The position numbers and the translations under genes were made by a program. A stretch of 64,000 bases of DNA from Dissulfuribacter thermophilus (GTDB lineage Bacteria > Desulfobacterota > Dissulfuribacteria > Dissulfuribacterales > Dissulfuribacteraceae): assembly GCF_001687335.1 (NCBI RefSeq), contig NZ_MAGO01000007.1, positions 1 to 64,000 on the forward strand. The letters are read 5' to 3'. The notes beneath the pieces were generated by a model that ran no database searches, was not told the DNA's origin, and worked only from the letters and a program-made list of their open reading frames with translations. This document shows positions 25,814 through 34,960 of the stretch, piece after piece; position 1 is the first letter of the stretch; each line of letters starts with the position of its first letter.

Positions 25814-26518
25814 TCAAGTCGCAATCTCAAGTACCTCAATCCCCTTTTCCTTTATTGTTGACTGTGGATAAGGACAACAGGGTGTTTCATCAAGCCCTTT
25901 AATTTTAAAAAGTTTTTTAATAGAGGAATTGGTAGGCCGTTTGAGAATGAATATCTGTTTAGAAAACCTCGCTACCTCAATTACATGATGGCTTATGTAG
26001 AGTATTGTACGATTGGAGAATTCTTTTTTGATAAATTGAAGTATCTTTTCTCTTGTGGGTTCATCTACATTGGAAAGTGCTTCATCGATTATCAGACAAT
26101 CAAAATTTTGAGTAAGGTATCGTGCGATGTTCACCCTGTTTTTTTGGCCCTGGGAGAGATCCTTAAAGCGGGTGTTCAGGTCAACACTTTCGAGACCTAT
26201 TTTTTTGAATTTTTCAAGTAGATGTTGATTGTCTTTAACCGACACCTTTTGGAGGTGTTGGTATACGGATTCCCAGTTTGGGAACCTCTCTTCGCTGTGA
26301 GAATATAGAATAGGGCCGCTTGCCGGTTCCTTTTTTACAAGGCCTCTAGAGGGTTTTAAAATCCCTGCTAGTATCTTGCCAAGCGTAGATTTACCTGCTC
26401 CAGAGAGCCCAAACAAGGAGAAAAAGCCTGGTCCTTTTATAGTAAAGGATAAGTTTTCAAAAAGGAGCCATTCCTCTTTGGGATAACCAAATGTTATACC
26501 AGAGGCGCTGAGAATCAT
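25814..26518 (-). CDS. ABC transporter ATP-binding protein
   Basis: ATPase of the NMT1/SsuA-type importer. Walker A FGLSGAGKSTLGK near residue 37, signature LSQGQKNRVNIARYL near 122, Walker B CLIIDEALSNVD near 143 and switch His in ISHHV. 234 residues, normal. First gene of the minus-strand operon; it reads toward the permease and binding protein. The signature is LSQGQ rather than the consensus LSGGQ. Confidence 0.88.
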   Translation of the reverse strand: MILSASGITFGYPKEEWLLFENLSFTIKGPGFFSLFGLSGAGKSTLGKILAGILKPSRGLVKKEPASGPILYSHSEERFPNWESVYQHLQKVSVKDNQHLLEKFKKIGLESVDLNTRFKDLSQGQKNRVNIARYLTQNFDCLIIDEALSNVDEPTREKILQFIKKEFSNRTILYISHHVIEVARFSKQIFILKRPTNSSIKKLFKIKGLDETPCCPYPQSTIKEKGIEVLEIAT

Positions 26519-26576
26519 GGTGGCTTAGGCATTCGTATTAAATCTCTTACCGTCCATGGTCAGCAGCTTGCCATTT

Positions 26577-27485
26577 TTACTTTCTGCCTTTCATTAATTT
26601 CTCCAAACGCCTTTGTTTTTTCTTGCGTCTTTTAATAATTTGTTTGACAGTTTTATCAAGGATGTCTTTTCTCAGCTGTATTATTTCAGAGTCTGCTCCA
26701 AATACTGCTGTCTTCAGGTATTCAAAGCCAAACTGCATGAGTTCTACGTCGTCCTCTAAAATCTTCTTCAATACGTCTTCTTTTACGATATAGGTATCTA
26801 AGAATCTGCTTTCAAAAACAAATTTCCTGAAGCGCTCCATATTGGTAGTGGCCATGTAAAAAAGTTCTCTGGCCCTTGGTGGCATTTCTGTTTCTTCGCC
26901 AAAGGAACGTTTCCTCAAAATGAGTTCAAGCCAGCCCCTGTTCATGGAATCATAAAGATCTGCTTCCTGGTCGGCACGCCATGAATCAACTGTCCATGTG
27001 GCTGGCTCCTCAAAGCCTTTACAATGAGCTTCTTTTACAACGAAGAAGAATTCCTCTTCTTCTCCAGCATGCTTTTCCTGCTGTCTCAGGCTTGCTATCC
27101 CTATTGGGTAATATCTGCAGGAAACGGGTCTGTCAGTATAAATCTGGCAGCCCTCAGGGGTTACAAAAGGACACTGTCCGTCTCGTTCTTCCATCATTTT
27201 GAGGCGTGCCACCGGAATACCGGTAATTCCCAGGAGCTCAGGTTCAGTATAGAGCCTGAGGAATAGGTCTGAGGTAAGTCCAAGTCTAGTCTTCATTCTA
27301 ATGATATCGTAAGGTGTGAGGATTATGTTCATGTTTCTGCAACACTTTGTGAAACACGATACCCCTGGATGACACTTGAACTGAAACTCGCTGTCTCTCT
27401 CAAGTCTTACTGGCTGAATAGCGCTTCCTGGTTTATTCTTTTTAAGAGCCTGATCTACCCTTTTTTCCAAGTCTTTTAAGGCCAT
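26577..27485 (-). CDS. YkgJ family cysteine-cluster protein
   Basis: Metal-binding protein of the YkgJ (zinc/iron-chelating, 'flagellin N-methylase'-named) family. The cluster is clear: FKCHPGVSCFTKCC near residues 34-47, then CPFVTPEGCQIYTDRPVSCRYYP near 104-126. The remaining 170 residues are charged and end in a very basic tail (KRRKKKQRRLEKLMKGRK). Biochemical role is unknown in this family. 302 residues. Separate from the ABC operon by about 58 bases on the same strand. Confidence 0.88.
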   Translation of the reverse strand: MALKDLEKRVDQALKKNKPGSAIQPVRLERDSEFQFKCHPGVSCFTKCCRNMNIILTPYDIIRMKTRLGLTSDLFLRLYTEPELLGITGIPVARLKMMEERDGQCPFVTPEGCQIYTDRPVSCRYYPIGIASLRQQEKHAGEEEEFFFVVKEAHCKGFEEPATWTVDSWRADQEADLYDSMNRGWLELILRKRSFGEETEMPPRARELFYMATTNMERFRKFVFESRFLDTYIVKEDVLKKILEDDVELMQFGFEYLKTAVFGADSEIIQLRKDILDKTVKQIIKRRKKKQRRLEKLMKGRK

Positions 27486-27802
27486 CTGTCACCTTCCAAT
27501 AAAAAAGTAAATTTATTTTCTAATTGAATATCGAAATTCTTAATAAGCTTGTGTCAAATGCTTACAAAGTCAAGAAATCATGACATTGAAGCAATTCATC
27601 ACTGCATTGCCTGAGGCTTACCACCGAGTAAGCAAAGGAAGTATAATTTATAAAATCCGTTCCTGGAAGATTGCTGAAGACTTTTCCTAAATAGTAGCAT
27701 CTGCCTTGCATCCCAAGAGCACAATCAGTGTTTTTGGCTGAGATTGGGGCGAGACATTGGCAATTGCAGCCCATTTGAGCGGTTACATTTAATATGGTTT
27801 GG
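27486..27802. other. Gap between the YkgJ-type gene and mobA
   Basis: Contains one minus-strand frame of about 100 codons (27562-27870) with several Cys (MGCNCQC, CALGMQGRC) that overlaps the end of mobA. It lacks a ribosome binding site and a recognisable family, so it is not called as a gene. Nothing else was found. Confidence 0.3.
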
Positions 27803-28462
27803 TCAGGAATTCGATATTCGTTCTTCATTGTCTGAGACGCATTTATCATATAATTGAGTAGCTTTTTCAAGGTCTAATTTAGTATTAATATTTAGTACTG
27901 AAAGTTCTGTAAAGAAATTTTGTGGAAGTTCGTCCAATCTAACAATAGTATGTGGCACAGATTCTACCAGTCCTTTTAAAGAAAGATTTCCTGATAAAAT
28001 TCTTTTTTCTACAATGGAGACTAGTTCTTTTTTATATATAGCATGAAGGGGTTCAAGCCCTTTTTGGCTGAGGGGGACAACTACTGGTGCGCTTGAGCGA
28101 ATAGATCTCATGTGCGCCACTAGCTTATCGCTCAAAAAGGGCATATCGCAGGCAATCAAAAAAACCCTATCAGATCTAGCATTTAGCAGAGAGGCATGAA
28201 GTCCAGCTAATGGGCCTTTCCCCGGATAAATATCCTTAATTACTTTCACACCGAAGGACTTATAGGGGGCGGCATCCCTTGCAACAATGAATAGCTCTTC
28301 AGTATTCTTGTGAAGAATATCTATAATCTTTTTAATTATTGGGATTCCATGAATAGGAAAAAGTGCTTTATTTTCTCCAAATCTGGAACTCTTTCCTCCT
28401 GCGAGTATGGCACCTGTCATGAACTCACAATACGTCAATTTTTCCCTCTTGACAATTTCCAT
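27803..28462 (-). CDS. mobA: Molybdenum cofactor guanylyltransferase MobA
   Basis: Transfers GMP from GTP to molybdopterin to give the bis-MGD cofactor used by DMSO-reductase-family enzymes. TGAILAGGKSSRFGENKAL near residue 16 is the nucleotide-binding signature; PGKGPLAGLHASL near 82 and ACDMPFL near 105 carry the metal-binding Asp. C-terminal NINTKLDLEKA is typical. The family start would be ATG 28420 (MTGAIL); ATG 28462 is better placed behind AAGGG and is kept, giving 219 residues. Alone and divergent from aprBA. Confidence 0.93.
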   Translation of the reverse strand: MEIVKREKLTYCEFMTGAILAGGKSSRFGENKALFPIHGIPIIKKIIDILHKNTEELFIVARDAAPYKSFGVKVIKDIYPGKGPLAGLHASLLNARSDRVFLIACDMPFLSDKLVAHMRSIRSSAPVVVPLSQKGLEPLHAIYKKELVSIVEKRILSGNLSLKGLVESVPHTIVRLDELPQNFFTELSVLNINTKLDLEKATQLYDKCVSDNEERISNS

Positions 28463-28702
28463 CGCCCTTAATATAAACTATGCCACTGAGTGGTGATTCA
28501 GTTTTGGGGTTAAATAGTCAAATAGTATTAAGATTCACTATTGAACAGTCCTTTAGGGCTCAGGAATCGGACCAAATGAATAAGAGAATAGAGAACTATA
28601 TTTTATCAGCCTATATAATTCGCTCTATGAGGACCAAGCACAATGGTCGTTGGCCATTGTGCTTTTTTTGTCAATAAATAAAAATAATAGGAGGTATGTA
28701 AG
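28463..28702. promoter_or_regulatory. Divergent mobA/aprB intergenic region
   Basis: 240 bases that must hold the promoters of both aprBA and mobA. No clean -35/-10 pair stands out. The last part holds a terminator-like hairpin (28636-28669) and then AGGAGGT before the aprB ATG. Confidence 0.4.
28636..28669 (+). terminator. Terminator-like hairpin in the aprB leader
   Basis: AAGCACAATGG pairs perfectly with CCATTGTGCTT over a TCGTTGG loop and is followed by seven T. It lies only about 20 bases before the aprB ribosome binding site with no gene upstream on this strand, so it could act as an attenuator, or a transcript stabiliser. Confidence 0.75.
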
Positions 28703-29149
28703 ATGCCAAGCTTTGTCAACCCGGAAAAGTGTGACGGTTGCAAAGGCGGGGAGAAGACAGCATGTATGTACATCTGCCCCAATGACCTCATGGTCCTTAA
28801 TCCGGATGCTATGAGGGCCTACAACCAGGAACCAGACCAGTGCTGGGAGTGCTACAGTTGTGTTAAGATCTGTCCTCAGGGTGCTATTGAGGTGCGTCAT
28901 TATGCAGATATCGCCCCAATGGGTGGTTACGTGCAGCCAATGCGTGGTACTGACTCCATCATGTGGACAGTTAAGTTCCGTAATGGCAACATGAAGCGCT
29001 TTAAATTCCCCATCAGGACCACTCCAGAAGGTTCAATCAAACCCTATGATGGCAAGCCAAGTCCTGGTGCAGATCAGCTCGACAATGAGCTTCTTTTCAC
29101 TGAGACAGAAGGTGGCAGGGCAACCTGCAAGCCCTCAGACTTTTCCTAA
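28703..29149 (+). CDS. aprB: Adenylylsulfate (APS) reductase, beta subunit
   Basis: Iron-sulfur subunit of dissimilatory APS reductase; passes electrons to the flavin of AprA in the cytosol. Two [4Fe-4S] clusters are visible: Cys10, 13, 21, 25 (CDGCKGGEKTACMYIC) and Cys47, 50, 53, 57 (CWECYSCVKIC). The C-terminal tail that wraps AprA is present. 148 residues, normal. AGGAGGT precedes the ATG. The aprA gene starts 63 bases later with its own ribosome binding site. Confidence 0.97.
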   Translation: MPSFVNPEKCDGCKGGEKTACMYICPNDLMVLNPDAMRAYNQEPDQCWECYSCVKICPQGAIEVRHYADIAPMGGYVQPMRGTDSIMWTVKFRNGNMKRFKFPIRTTPEGSIKPYDGKPSPGADQLDNELLFTETEGGRATCKPSDFS

Positions 29150-29212
29150 GTCGTGACGAGGGATGTGGCTATAACGAACTAAATAAAATTTTTAAAATAA
29201 GGAGGATTTAAA

Positions 29213-31201
29213 ATGGCACTTCCTAATAAACCAACTTGGGAGCTTTTGGCAGAGCCTGATCTTTCCAAGGTTCCTGTAGAGGAGCATGAATATGATGCCC
29301 TCCTCGTTGGCGGTGGTATGGCTTGCTGCGGCGCAGCATGGGAAATTGGAAAGTGGTTGCCCGATGGTGCAACCTGTGCTCTCGTAGACAAGGCTGCTCT
29401 TGAGCGTTCAGGTGCAGTTGCACAGGGTCTTTCAGCTATCAATACATATATTGGTGAGAATACTCCAGCAGACTACGTCCGCATGGTCAGGAATGACCTT
29501 ATGGGTGTTGTCCGTGAGGACCTTATCTTTGACCTTGGACGTCACGTCGACGATTCAGTCCATCACTTTGAGGAGTGGGGACTTCCAATCTGGAAGAAGA
29601 AGGGTTCTGAAGGAAAGAAGCTTACTGAGGGCGGCGAGCCAGTCCGTACCGGTAAGTGGCAGATTATGATCAACGGTGAATCCTACAAGTGCATCGTTGC
29701 AGAGGCAGCCAAGGCAGCACTTGAGGAAAAGGGTTATGATCTCTTTGAGCGTATTTTCATCGTCAAGCTCCTCCTTGATGCCAACAAGCCCAACACCATC
29801 GCTGGTGCTGTTGGCTTCAGCGTACGTGAGAACAAAGTGCACATCTTTAAGGCAAAGGCAATACTTGTTGCCTGCGGTGGTGCAGTCAACATCTTCCGCC
29901 CACGTTCAACCGACGAAGGTAAGGGTCGTGCATGGTACCCAGTATGGAACGCAGGTTCCACCTACACCATGTGTATGCAGGTCGGTGCCGAGATGACCAT
30001 GATGGAGAACCGCTTCACCCCATCCCGCTTCAAGGATGGTTATGGTCCTGTTGGTGCATGGTTCCTCCTCTTCAAGGCAACCGTGACCAACGGTTATGGT
30101 GAGCACTATCTCAAGAGTGATGCATGTAAGGCAGAGCTTGAGAAGTATGCTCCATATGGAACTGCTCCGATTATCCCAACATGTCTCCGTAACCATCTCA
30201 TGCTCTTTGAGATGAAAGAAGGCCGCGGCCCAATCTATATGGACACTGCAGCAGCACTCAATGCCTTCCTCGAGGAGAAGAGGGCAGAGGGTATGGATGA
30301 GAAGTCCCTCAAGAGATACTGGAAAGAGCTCGAGAGCGAGGCATGGGAAGACTTCCTTGACATGTCAGTTGGTCAGGCAGGTCTCTGGGCCTCAATGAAT
30401 ATCGAGCCTGAGAAGGTTGGTTCTGAGATTATGCCAACAGAGCCATACATGCTTGGTTCACACTCTGGTTGCTGTGGTATCTGGGTCAGCGGTCCAAATG
30501 AGGACTGGGTACCAGATGACTACAAGTGGGGATACAACCGTATGACCACAGTAAATGGTCTCTTCACCGCTGGTGACGGTGTCGGTGCATCAGGCCATAA
30601 GTTCTCCTCAGGTTCACACGCTGAGGGTCGTATTGCTGCAAAGGCTATGGCCCGCTACATCCGTGACAACAAAGATTTCACCCCAACTATAAAGCAGAGC
30701 GCTGATGAGTTGAAGGCTGAAATCTACAAACCTGTAACCGTCTACTATGAGAACTATCAGAAGACCACCCATGAAATGGTCAACCCCAACTACATCAAGC
30801 CACGTCATATGATGGAACGCTTGATGAAGTACACTGACGAATACGGTGCAGGTTGGTCACCATACTATATGACCAACGCAAAACTTCTTGATATTGCAAT
30901 GCAGCATCTCCAGTGGCTCCGTGAAGACTCTGAGAAGATGGCTGCTGGTGGTCTCCATGAGCTCCTCCGCGCATGGGAGAACCTCCACAGGATCTGGTGT
31001 GTTGAGGACCACCTCCGCCACATCCAGTTCCGCGAAGAGAGCCGTTATCCTGGATTCTATTATCGCGGTGACTTCCCAGAAGCCGACTCCAAGACCTTCG
31101 AGGAAGGCGGATGGAAGTGCTTCGTAAACTCCAAGTACAATCCTGAGACCGGTGAATGGGAAGTTATGAAGAAGCCATGCCATCAGATCATTCCTGACTA
31201 A
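29213..31201 (+). CDS. aprA: Adenylylsulfate (APS) reductase, alpha subunit
   Basis: FAD subunit that converts APS to sulfite and AMP, or the reverse during sulfur disproportionation. FAD-binding text YDALLVGGGMACCGAAWE near residue 28, TRGAGGA-type loop and the ENRFTPSRFKDGYGPVGAWF stretch near 262, SGSHAEGRIAAKAMARYI near 465 and C-terminal RYPGFYYRGDFP near 607 are as in known AprA. 662 residues, normal. Codon choice is strongly C-ending compared with flanking genes, as expected for a very highly expressed gene. A terminator follows at 31239-31275, before qmoA. Confidence 0.98.
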   Translation: MALPNKPTWELLAEPDLSKVPVEEHEYDALLVGGGMACCGAAWEIGKWLPDGATCALVDKAALERSGAVAQGLSAINTYIGENTPADYVRMVRNDLMGVVREDLIFDLGRHVDDSVHHFEEWGLPIWKKKGSEGKKLTEGGEPVRTGKWQIMINGESYKCIVAEAAKAALEEKGYDLFERIFIVKLLLDANKPNTIAGAVGFSVRENKVHIFKAKAILVACGGAVNIFRPRSTDEGKGRAWYPVWNAGSTYTMCMQVGAEMTMMENRFTPSRFKDGYGPVGAWFLLFKATVTNGYGEHYLKSDACKAELEKYAPYGTAPIIPTCLRNHLMLFEMKEGRGPIYMDTAAALNAFLEEKRAEGMDEKSLKRYWKELESEAWEDFLDMSVGQAGLWASMNIEPEKVGSEIMPTEPYMLGSHSGCCGIWVSGPNEDWVPDDYKWGYNRMTTVNGLFTAGDGVGASGHKFSSGSHAEGRIAAKAMARYIRDNKDFTPTIKQSADELKAEIYKPVTVYYENYQKTTHEMVNPNYIKPRHMMERLMKYTDEYGAGWSPYYMTNAKLLDIAMQHLQWLREDSEKMAAGGLHELLRAWENLHRIWCVEDHLRHIQFREESRYPGFYYRGDFPEADSKTFEEGGWKCFVNSKYNPETGEWEVMKKPCHQIIPD

Positions 31202-31238
31202 TATTTGGGAGTGATGGTGTGGGCTTGAATTAGGCTGT

Positions 31239-31275
31239 AATCCAGGCACTGCATAGCAGCGGTGCCTGGATTTTT
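31239..31275 (+). terminator. Intrinsic terminator between aprA and qmoA
   Basis: TCCAGGCAC / GTGCCTGGA stem (31241-31249 with 31262-31270) followed by TTTTT. It would cut down read-through from aprBA into qmoABC. Confidence 0.85.
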
Positions 31276-31276
31276 G

Positions 31277-31282
31277 TATAAT
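31277..31282 (+). promoter_or_regulatory. Possible -10 box of a qmoABC promoter
   Basis: Perfect TATAAT right after the aprA terminator, about 100 bases before the qmoA ATG. No good -35 is seen at the right distance, so the call is weak. Confidence 0.4.
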
Positions 31283-31296
31283 GAAAAGATATATAT

Positions 31297-31352
31297 AGGT
31301 GTAGGTGTAGGTGTAGGTGTAGGTAAAGCTTGCAAATACACCTACACTTACA
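31297..31352 (+). repeat. Hexamer tandem repeat and inverted copy in the qmoA leader
   Basis: AGGTGT occurs four times in a row plus AGGT (31297-31324). After a 13-base spacer comes ACACCTACAC (31339-31348), the inverse of GTGTAGGTGT. The RNA can fold into a ten-pair hairpin in more than one register. It ends about 27 bases before the qmoA ATG. Confidence 0.85.
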
Positions 31353-31378
31353 TCAAAAATGAAAAAAGGAGCGGGCTT

Positions 31379-32626
31379 ATGAGTGATAAGATTCTGGTTA
31401 TTGGTGGCGGCTTTTCGGGGCTTACGGCCGCATGCGAGGCCGCCGAAATGGGTTATGAAGTAGCAATTGTTGAAAGAGAAGATTATTTAGGAGGTCGAGT
31501 GGCTCAGCTTAACAAGTATTTTCCTAAGCTGTGTCCACCTACCTGCGGATTGGAGATCAATTTTAAAAGGATTCGCACAAATCCTAGAATAACATTTTAC
31601 ACACGCTCAGAGGTGGAGTCCGTGTCTGGTGGACCTGGGGCTTATAATGTAAAGATCAAAGTTAACCCAAAGTATACCACACCTCAGTGTATGAACTGTA
31701 AGCCAGGCGAGGCAGCTGCAACGACAGAGGTACCAAACGAATTCAATTTTGGGATGGATACTAGGAAGGGAATTTATCTTCCTCACCCTATGGCCTTCCC
31801 AAACCAGTGTGTAATGGATCCCGCTGTAGCACAGTCTGATGAGGGCAAAGCCATTGAGGCAGCTATGCCTGCCGGCCACATCGACCTTGGCCAACAGCCC
31901 GAGACAATAGATCTGAATGTGGGCGCCATCATCATAGCAACTGGGTGGGATCCCTACGATGCAACAAAGATGGACAATCTCGGATTCGGAAAGTATGAAA
32001 ATATAATCACCAACATGATGATGGAGCGTATGGCATCTCCATCAGGACCAACCGGTGGAAAGATCCTTAGGCCTTCAGATAAAGAGGCTCCTAAGAGTAT
32101 TGGATTCGTACAGTGTGCAGGTTCCCGCGATGAAAATCACCTGCCCTACTGTTCATTCATATGCTGCATGGCCACATTAAAGCAGATCACCTATATAAGA
32201 GAACAATACCCAGATACGGATGTTTATGTCTTTTATATAGATATTCGTGCAGCAGGTAGGAAATATGAGAATTTCTATGCCAAGGTAAAGGCAGACGAAA
32301 AGGTGAAATTTATCAAAGGAAAGGTTGCCGAAGTACGCGAGGGATCAAGCCCGGGAAGTGTGATACTGGTTGCAGAAGATACTATCGGGGGCGGAAAAGT
32401 AGAGCAAGAAGTCGACCTTGCAGTATTGGCAACTGGAATGCAGCCAACAGGTGCCAAGGTAAAGATACCTGGTATTCAATATGATGAAGATGGTTTTGTG
32501 GTGCAACAAGAAGGCATCATCCCCTGTGGATGTGCTAAGAGGCCAGCAGACGTTGTATCATCGGCCCAGAGTGCCACAGCCGCAGCATTAAAGGCAGTTC
32601 AGACCATTGTTAGGAGGGCAGGATAA
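31379..32626 (+). CDS. qmoA: Quinone-interacting membrane-bound oxidoreductase subunit QmoA
   Basis: HdrA-like FAD flavoprotein of the Qmo complex, which links AprBA to menaquinone. KILVIGGGFSGLTAACEAAE at the N-terminus binds FAD; EDYLGGRVAQLNKYFPKLCPP and CGLEINFKRI near residues 37-65 are typical of QmoA. ATG 31379 behind AAAGGAG is chosen; the frame is open further upstream only because it reads through the leader repeat. 415 residues. Its stop and the qmoB start overlap by one base (TAATG). Confidence 0.97.
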   Translation: MSDKILVIGGGFSGLTAACEAAEMGYEVAIVEREDYLGGRVAQLNKYFPKLCPPTCGLEINFKRIRTNPRITFYTRSEVESVSGGPGAYNVKIKVNPKYTTPQCMNCKPGEAAATTEVPNEFNFGMDTRKGIYLPHPMAFPNQCVMDPAVAQSDEGKAIEAAMPAGHIDLGQQPETIDLNVGAIIIATGWDPYDATKMDNLGFGKYENIITNMMMERMASPSGPTGGKILRPSDKEAPKSIGFVQCAGSRDENHLPYCSFICCMATLKQITYIREQYPDTDVYVFYIDIRAAGRKYENFYAKVKADEKVKFIKGKVAEVREGSSPGSVILVAEDTIGGGKVEQEVDLAVLATGMQPTGAKVKIPGIQYDEDGFVVQQEGIIPCGCAKRPADVVSSAQSATAAALKAVQTIVRRAG

Positions 32627-34947
32627 TGTCAAAAAAGATCGGAGTATATATATACACAGGAGATGGAATCAAGGAGGCCATTGATGTAGACAAGCTTGTA
32701 GAGCTTGCTACAGGAGAACTGGGCGCCACAGTGGCCAAGACCCATGAGAATCTGTACTCACCAGATGGCGTTGCAATGGTGAAGCAGGACGTGGAGTCTG
32801 AAGGCCTTAATGCCATAGTGATTGCTGGTGTATCCCCAAGACATGAATTTAAAGAATTTGATTTTCCAGGGGTTTACCTTGAAAAGCTTGGCCTTAGAGA
32901 GTTAGTGGCCTGGAGTCATCAAATTTCAGAAGATGACGAGAATGCTGATGCCAAAAAGGAACATGTACAGGAACTGGCAGAGGATTACATTCGCATGGCT
33001 GTTACCAAGGTTCAGAAGGCAGAAATGCCAGAGCCTGATAAGATGGAGCAGCCAAGCGACCGCATCCTAGTAATTGGTGGTGGTGTAACAGGTATGACAG
33101 CAGCACTAGAGGCTGCCGAAGCTGGTTATAAGGTAACAATAGTAGAAAGAGAACCTGAACTAGGTGGTTTTGCTGCTAAATTGAGAAAACAGCTTCCTCT
33201 TGGCCCTGATTATTCTCAATTGGTACCTCCTCTTGTTCAGGATCTTATCTCTAAAGTACAGTCCAATGATAATATTGAAGTGAAGACCTCAACTGAGGTT
33301 GCACGTATTGCAAATGTCCCAGGTGATTACCGAGTGTCATTTAAAGAGGCAGGAACAAAGAGCGAGTGGGATGCACCTGTGCCCCTTACAGATGAAGAAA
33401 AACTTGATGAAAACGGTAACGAGCTTCCGGCTGAAGAATTAAAGAAGAAATACGAAGAAAAGAATGAAGGACGAAAAGAATATACGGAAGTAGATCCAAA
33501 TGCTGAGGTCTACGGAGCAGTTATAGTTGCATCTGGATGGAAGCCATACGTGCCGGCAGAAGGTGAATTTGAACATCTGGCATGGGGCAATCCAAATGTA
33601 GTTACTAACTGCCAGTTTGAAGAACTTGCAAAGGCTGGGAAGGTCAAGAGGCCCTCTGACGGAAAAGAAGTAAAGGCTGTTGCCTTCATTCAGAGTCCAG
33701 GTGGTAAAGACGACGATGCTGACTTTCCATATGCTTCTGCAGTAACAAGTCTCGTTTCATTAAAACAGGCAAAATACGTTAGAGAGGATCAGCCTGAAGA
33801 AGGTAAGGCCTACATCTTTTATCAGCACATGAGGACACCTGGTCAATACGAATATTTCTATAAGGGACTCCAGGACGATCCAGGCATCTTCCTTGCCAAA
33901 GGCTCAGTTACAGAGGTAAAGGACAATGGCCAGGGTGGCCTTACAGTTAATGTAGAAAATACTCTTCTTGGCGATTCAATTAGCGTAGATGTGGATATGG
34001 TTGTCCTTGCTACGGGAATGGTACCAACCACAAGGGATGAAGCAGTTGTAAACCTGGCATACAGACAGGGACCTGCCTTTAGGGATCTGGATCTTTTTGG
34101 AGGATATTGTGATTCTAACTTCATCTGCTTCCCCTATGAGACAAGACGTACCGGAATCTATGCCGCAGGTGGTGTACACAGGTCCATGACCATTAAGGAG
34201 GCAATGGAAGATGCAGCTGGGGCAGCATTAAAGGCAGTACAGTGTATTAAGGCTGCCCAGGAAGGTCATGCTGTCCATCCAAGAACTTGGGATTATGATT
34301 ATCCAAGCTTCTACTTCCAGCGTTGTACCCAGTGTAAGCGTTGTACTGAGGAGTGTCCATTTGGCGCACTGGACGACGATGAAAAGGGAACACCCAAGCC
34401 GAATCCAACAAGGTGTAGGCGTTGCGGGACCTGTATGGGTGCATGCCCAGAGAGGATCATTGGATTCAAGGATTACAACATCGATGTTGTGGGATCTATG
34501 ATTAAGGCCATTGAGGTCCCAGATGATGACGATGAAAAACTCCGCATGATAGTCTTTGCCTGTGAGAACGATGCGTATCCATGCCTTGATATGGCTGCAT
34601 CCAAGGGCTACTGGTGGTCTCCATTGGTGAGGATAATACCAGTGAGATGCCTTGGTTCCGTAAACGTGGCCTGGATTAAGGATGCCATGTCAAGTGGTAT
34701 GGACGGAGCACTGCTGCTGGGATGTCGTTTTGGAGATGACTATCAGTGTCACTTTGTAAAGGGAAGTGAGCTTGCAAACCGTCGTATGGAAAACGTTGCT
34801 GAAACACTGAACTCCCTTGGTATGGAACCTGAGAGAGTAAAGCTTGCACAAGTCGCCATTGACGAGTACGATAAGGTACCTGAAATCATCAACAATTTTG
34901 TTGATGAAATAATGGAAATGGGACCAAACCCATTCAAAGGCTGGTAG
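32626..34947 (+). CDS. qmoB: Quinone-interacting membrane-bound oxidoreductase subunit QmoB
   Basis: Large HdrA/MvhD-type subunit of Qmo. Order seen: N-terminal small domain (1 to about 125), FAD domain starting ILVIGGGVTGMTAALEAAE near 146, two [4Fe-4S] ferredoxin motifs CTQCKRCTEECP (about 567) and CRRCGTCMGACP (about 598), and a C-terminal MvhD-like domain with RCLGSVNVAWIKDAMSSGMD near 678 and LGCRFGDDYQC near 703. 773 residues, normal. The Cys in the MvhD part are all encoded as Cys, with no TGA. Confidence 0.97.
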   Translation: MSKKIGVYIYTGDGIKEAIDVDKLVELATGELGATVAKTHENLYSPDGVAMVKQDVESEGLNAIVIAGVSPRHEFKEFDFPGVYLEKLGLRELVAWSHQISEDDENADAKKEHVQELAEDYIRMAVTKVQKAEMPEPDKMEQPSDRILVIGGGVTGMTAALEAAEAGYKVTIVEREPELGGFAAKLRKQLPLGPDYSQLVPPLVQDLISKVQSNDNIEVKTSTEVARIANVPGDYRVSFKEAGTKSEWDAPVPLTDEEKLDENGNELPAEELKKKYEEKNEGRKEYTEVDPNAEVYGAVIVASGWKPYVPAEGEFEHLAWGNPNVVTNCQFEELAKAGKVKRPSDGKEVKAVAFIQSPGGKDDDADFPYASAVTSLVSLKQAKYVREDQPEEGKAYIFYQHMRTPGQYEYFYKGLQDDPGIFLAKGSVTEVKDNGQGGLTVNVENTLLGDSISVDVDMVVLATGMVPTTRDEAVVNLAYRQGPAFRDLDLFGGYCDSNFICFPYETRRTGIYAAGGVHRSMTIKEAMEDAAGAALKAVQCIKAAQEGHAVHPRTWDYDYPSFYFQRCTQCKRCTEECPFGALDDDEKGTPKPNPTRCRRCGTCMGACPERIIGFKDYNIDVVGSMIKAIEVPDDDDEKLRMIVFACENDAYPCLDMAASKGYWWSPLVRIIPVRCLGSVNVAWIKDAMSSGMDGALLLGCRFGDDYQCHFVKGSELANRRMENVAETLNSLGMEPERVKLAQVAIDEYDKVPEIINNFVDEIMEMGPNPFKGW

Positions 34948-34960
34948 TAGGAGGGAAAAA

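Noticed and set aside
27562-27870. Minus-strand Cys-containing frame of 102 codons behind mobA
   Set aside because: It overlaps mobA by 68 bases, has no ribosome binding site and no recognised motif. It could be a remnant, but the evidence is too weak to call.
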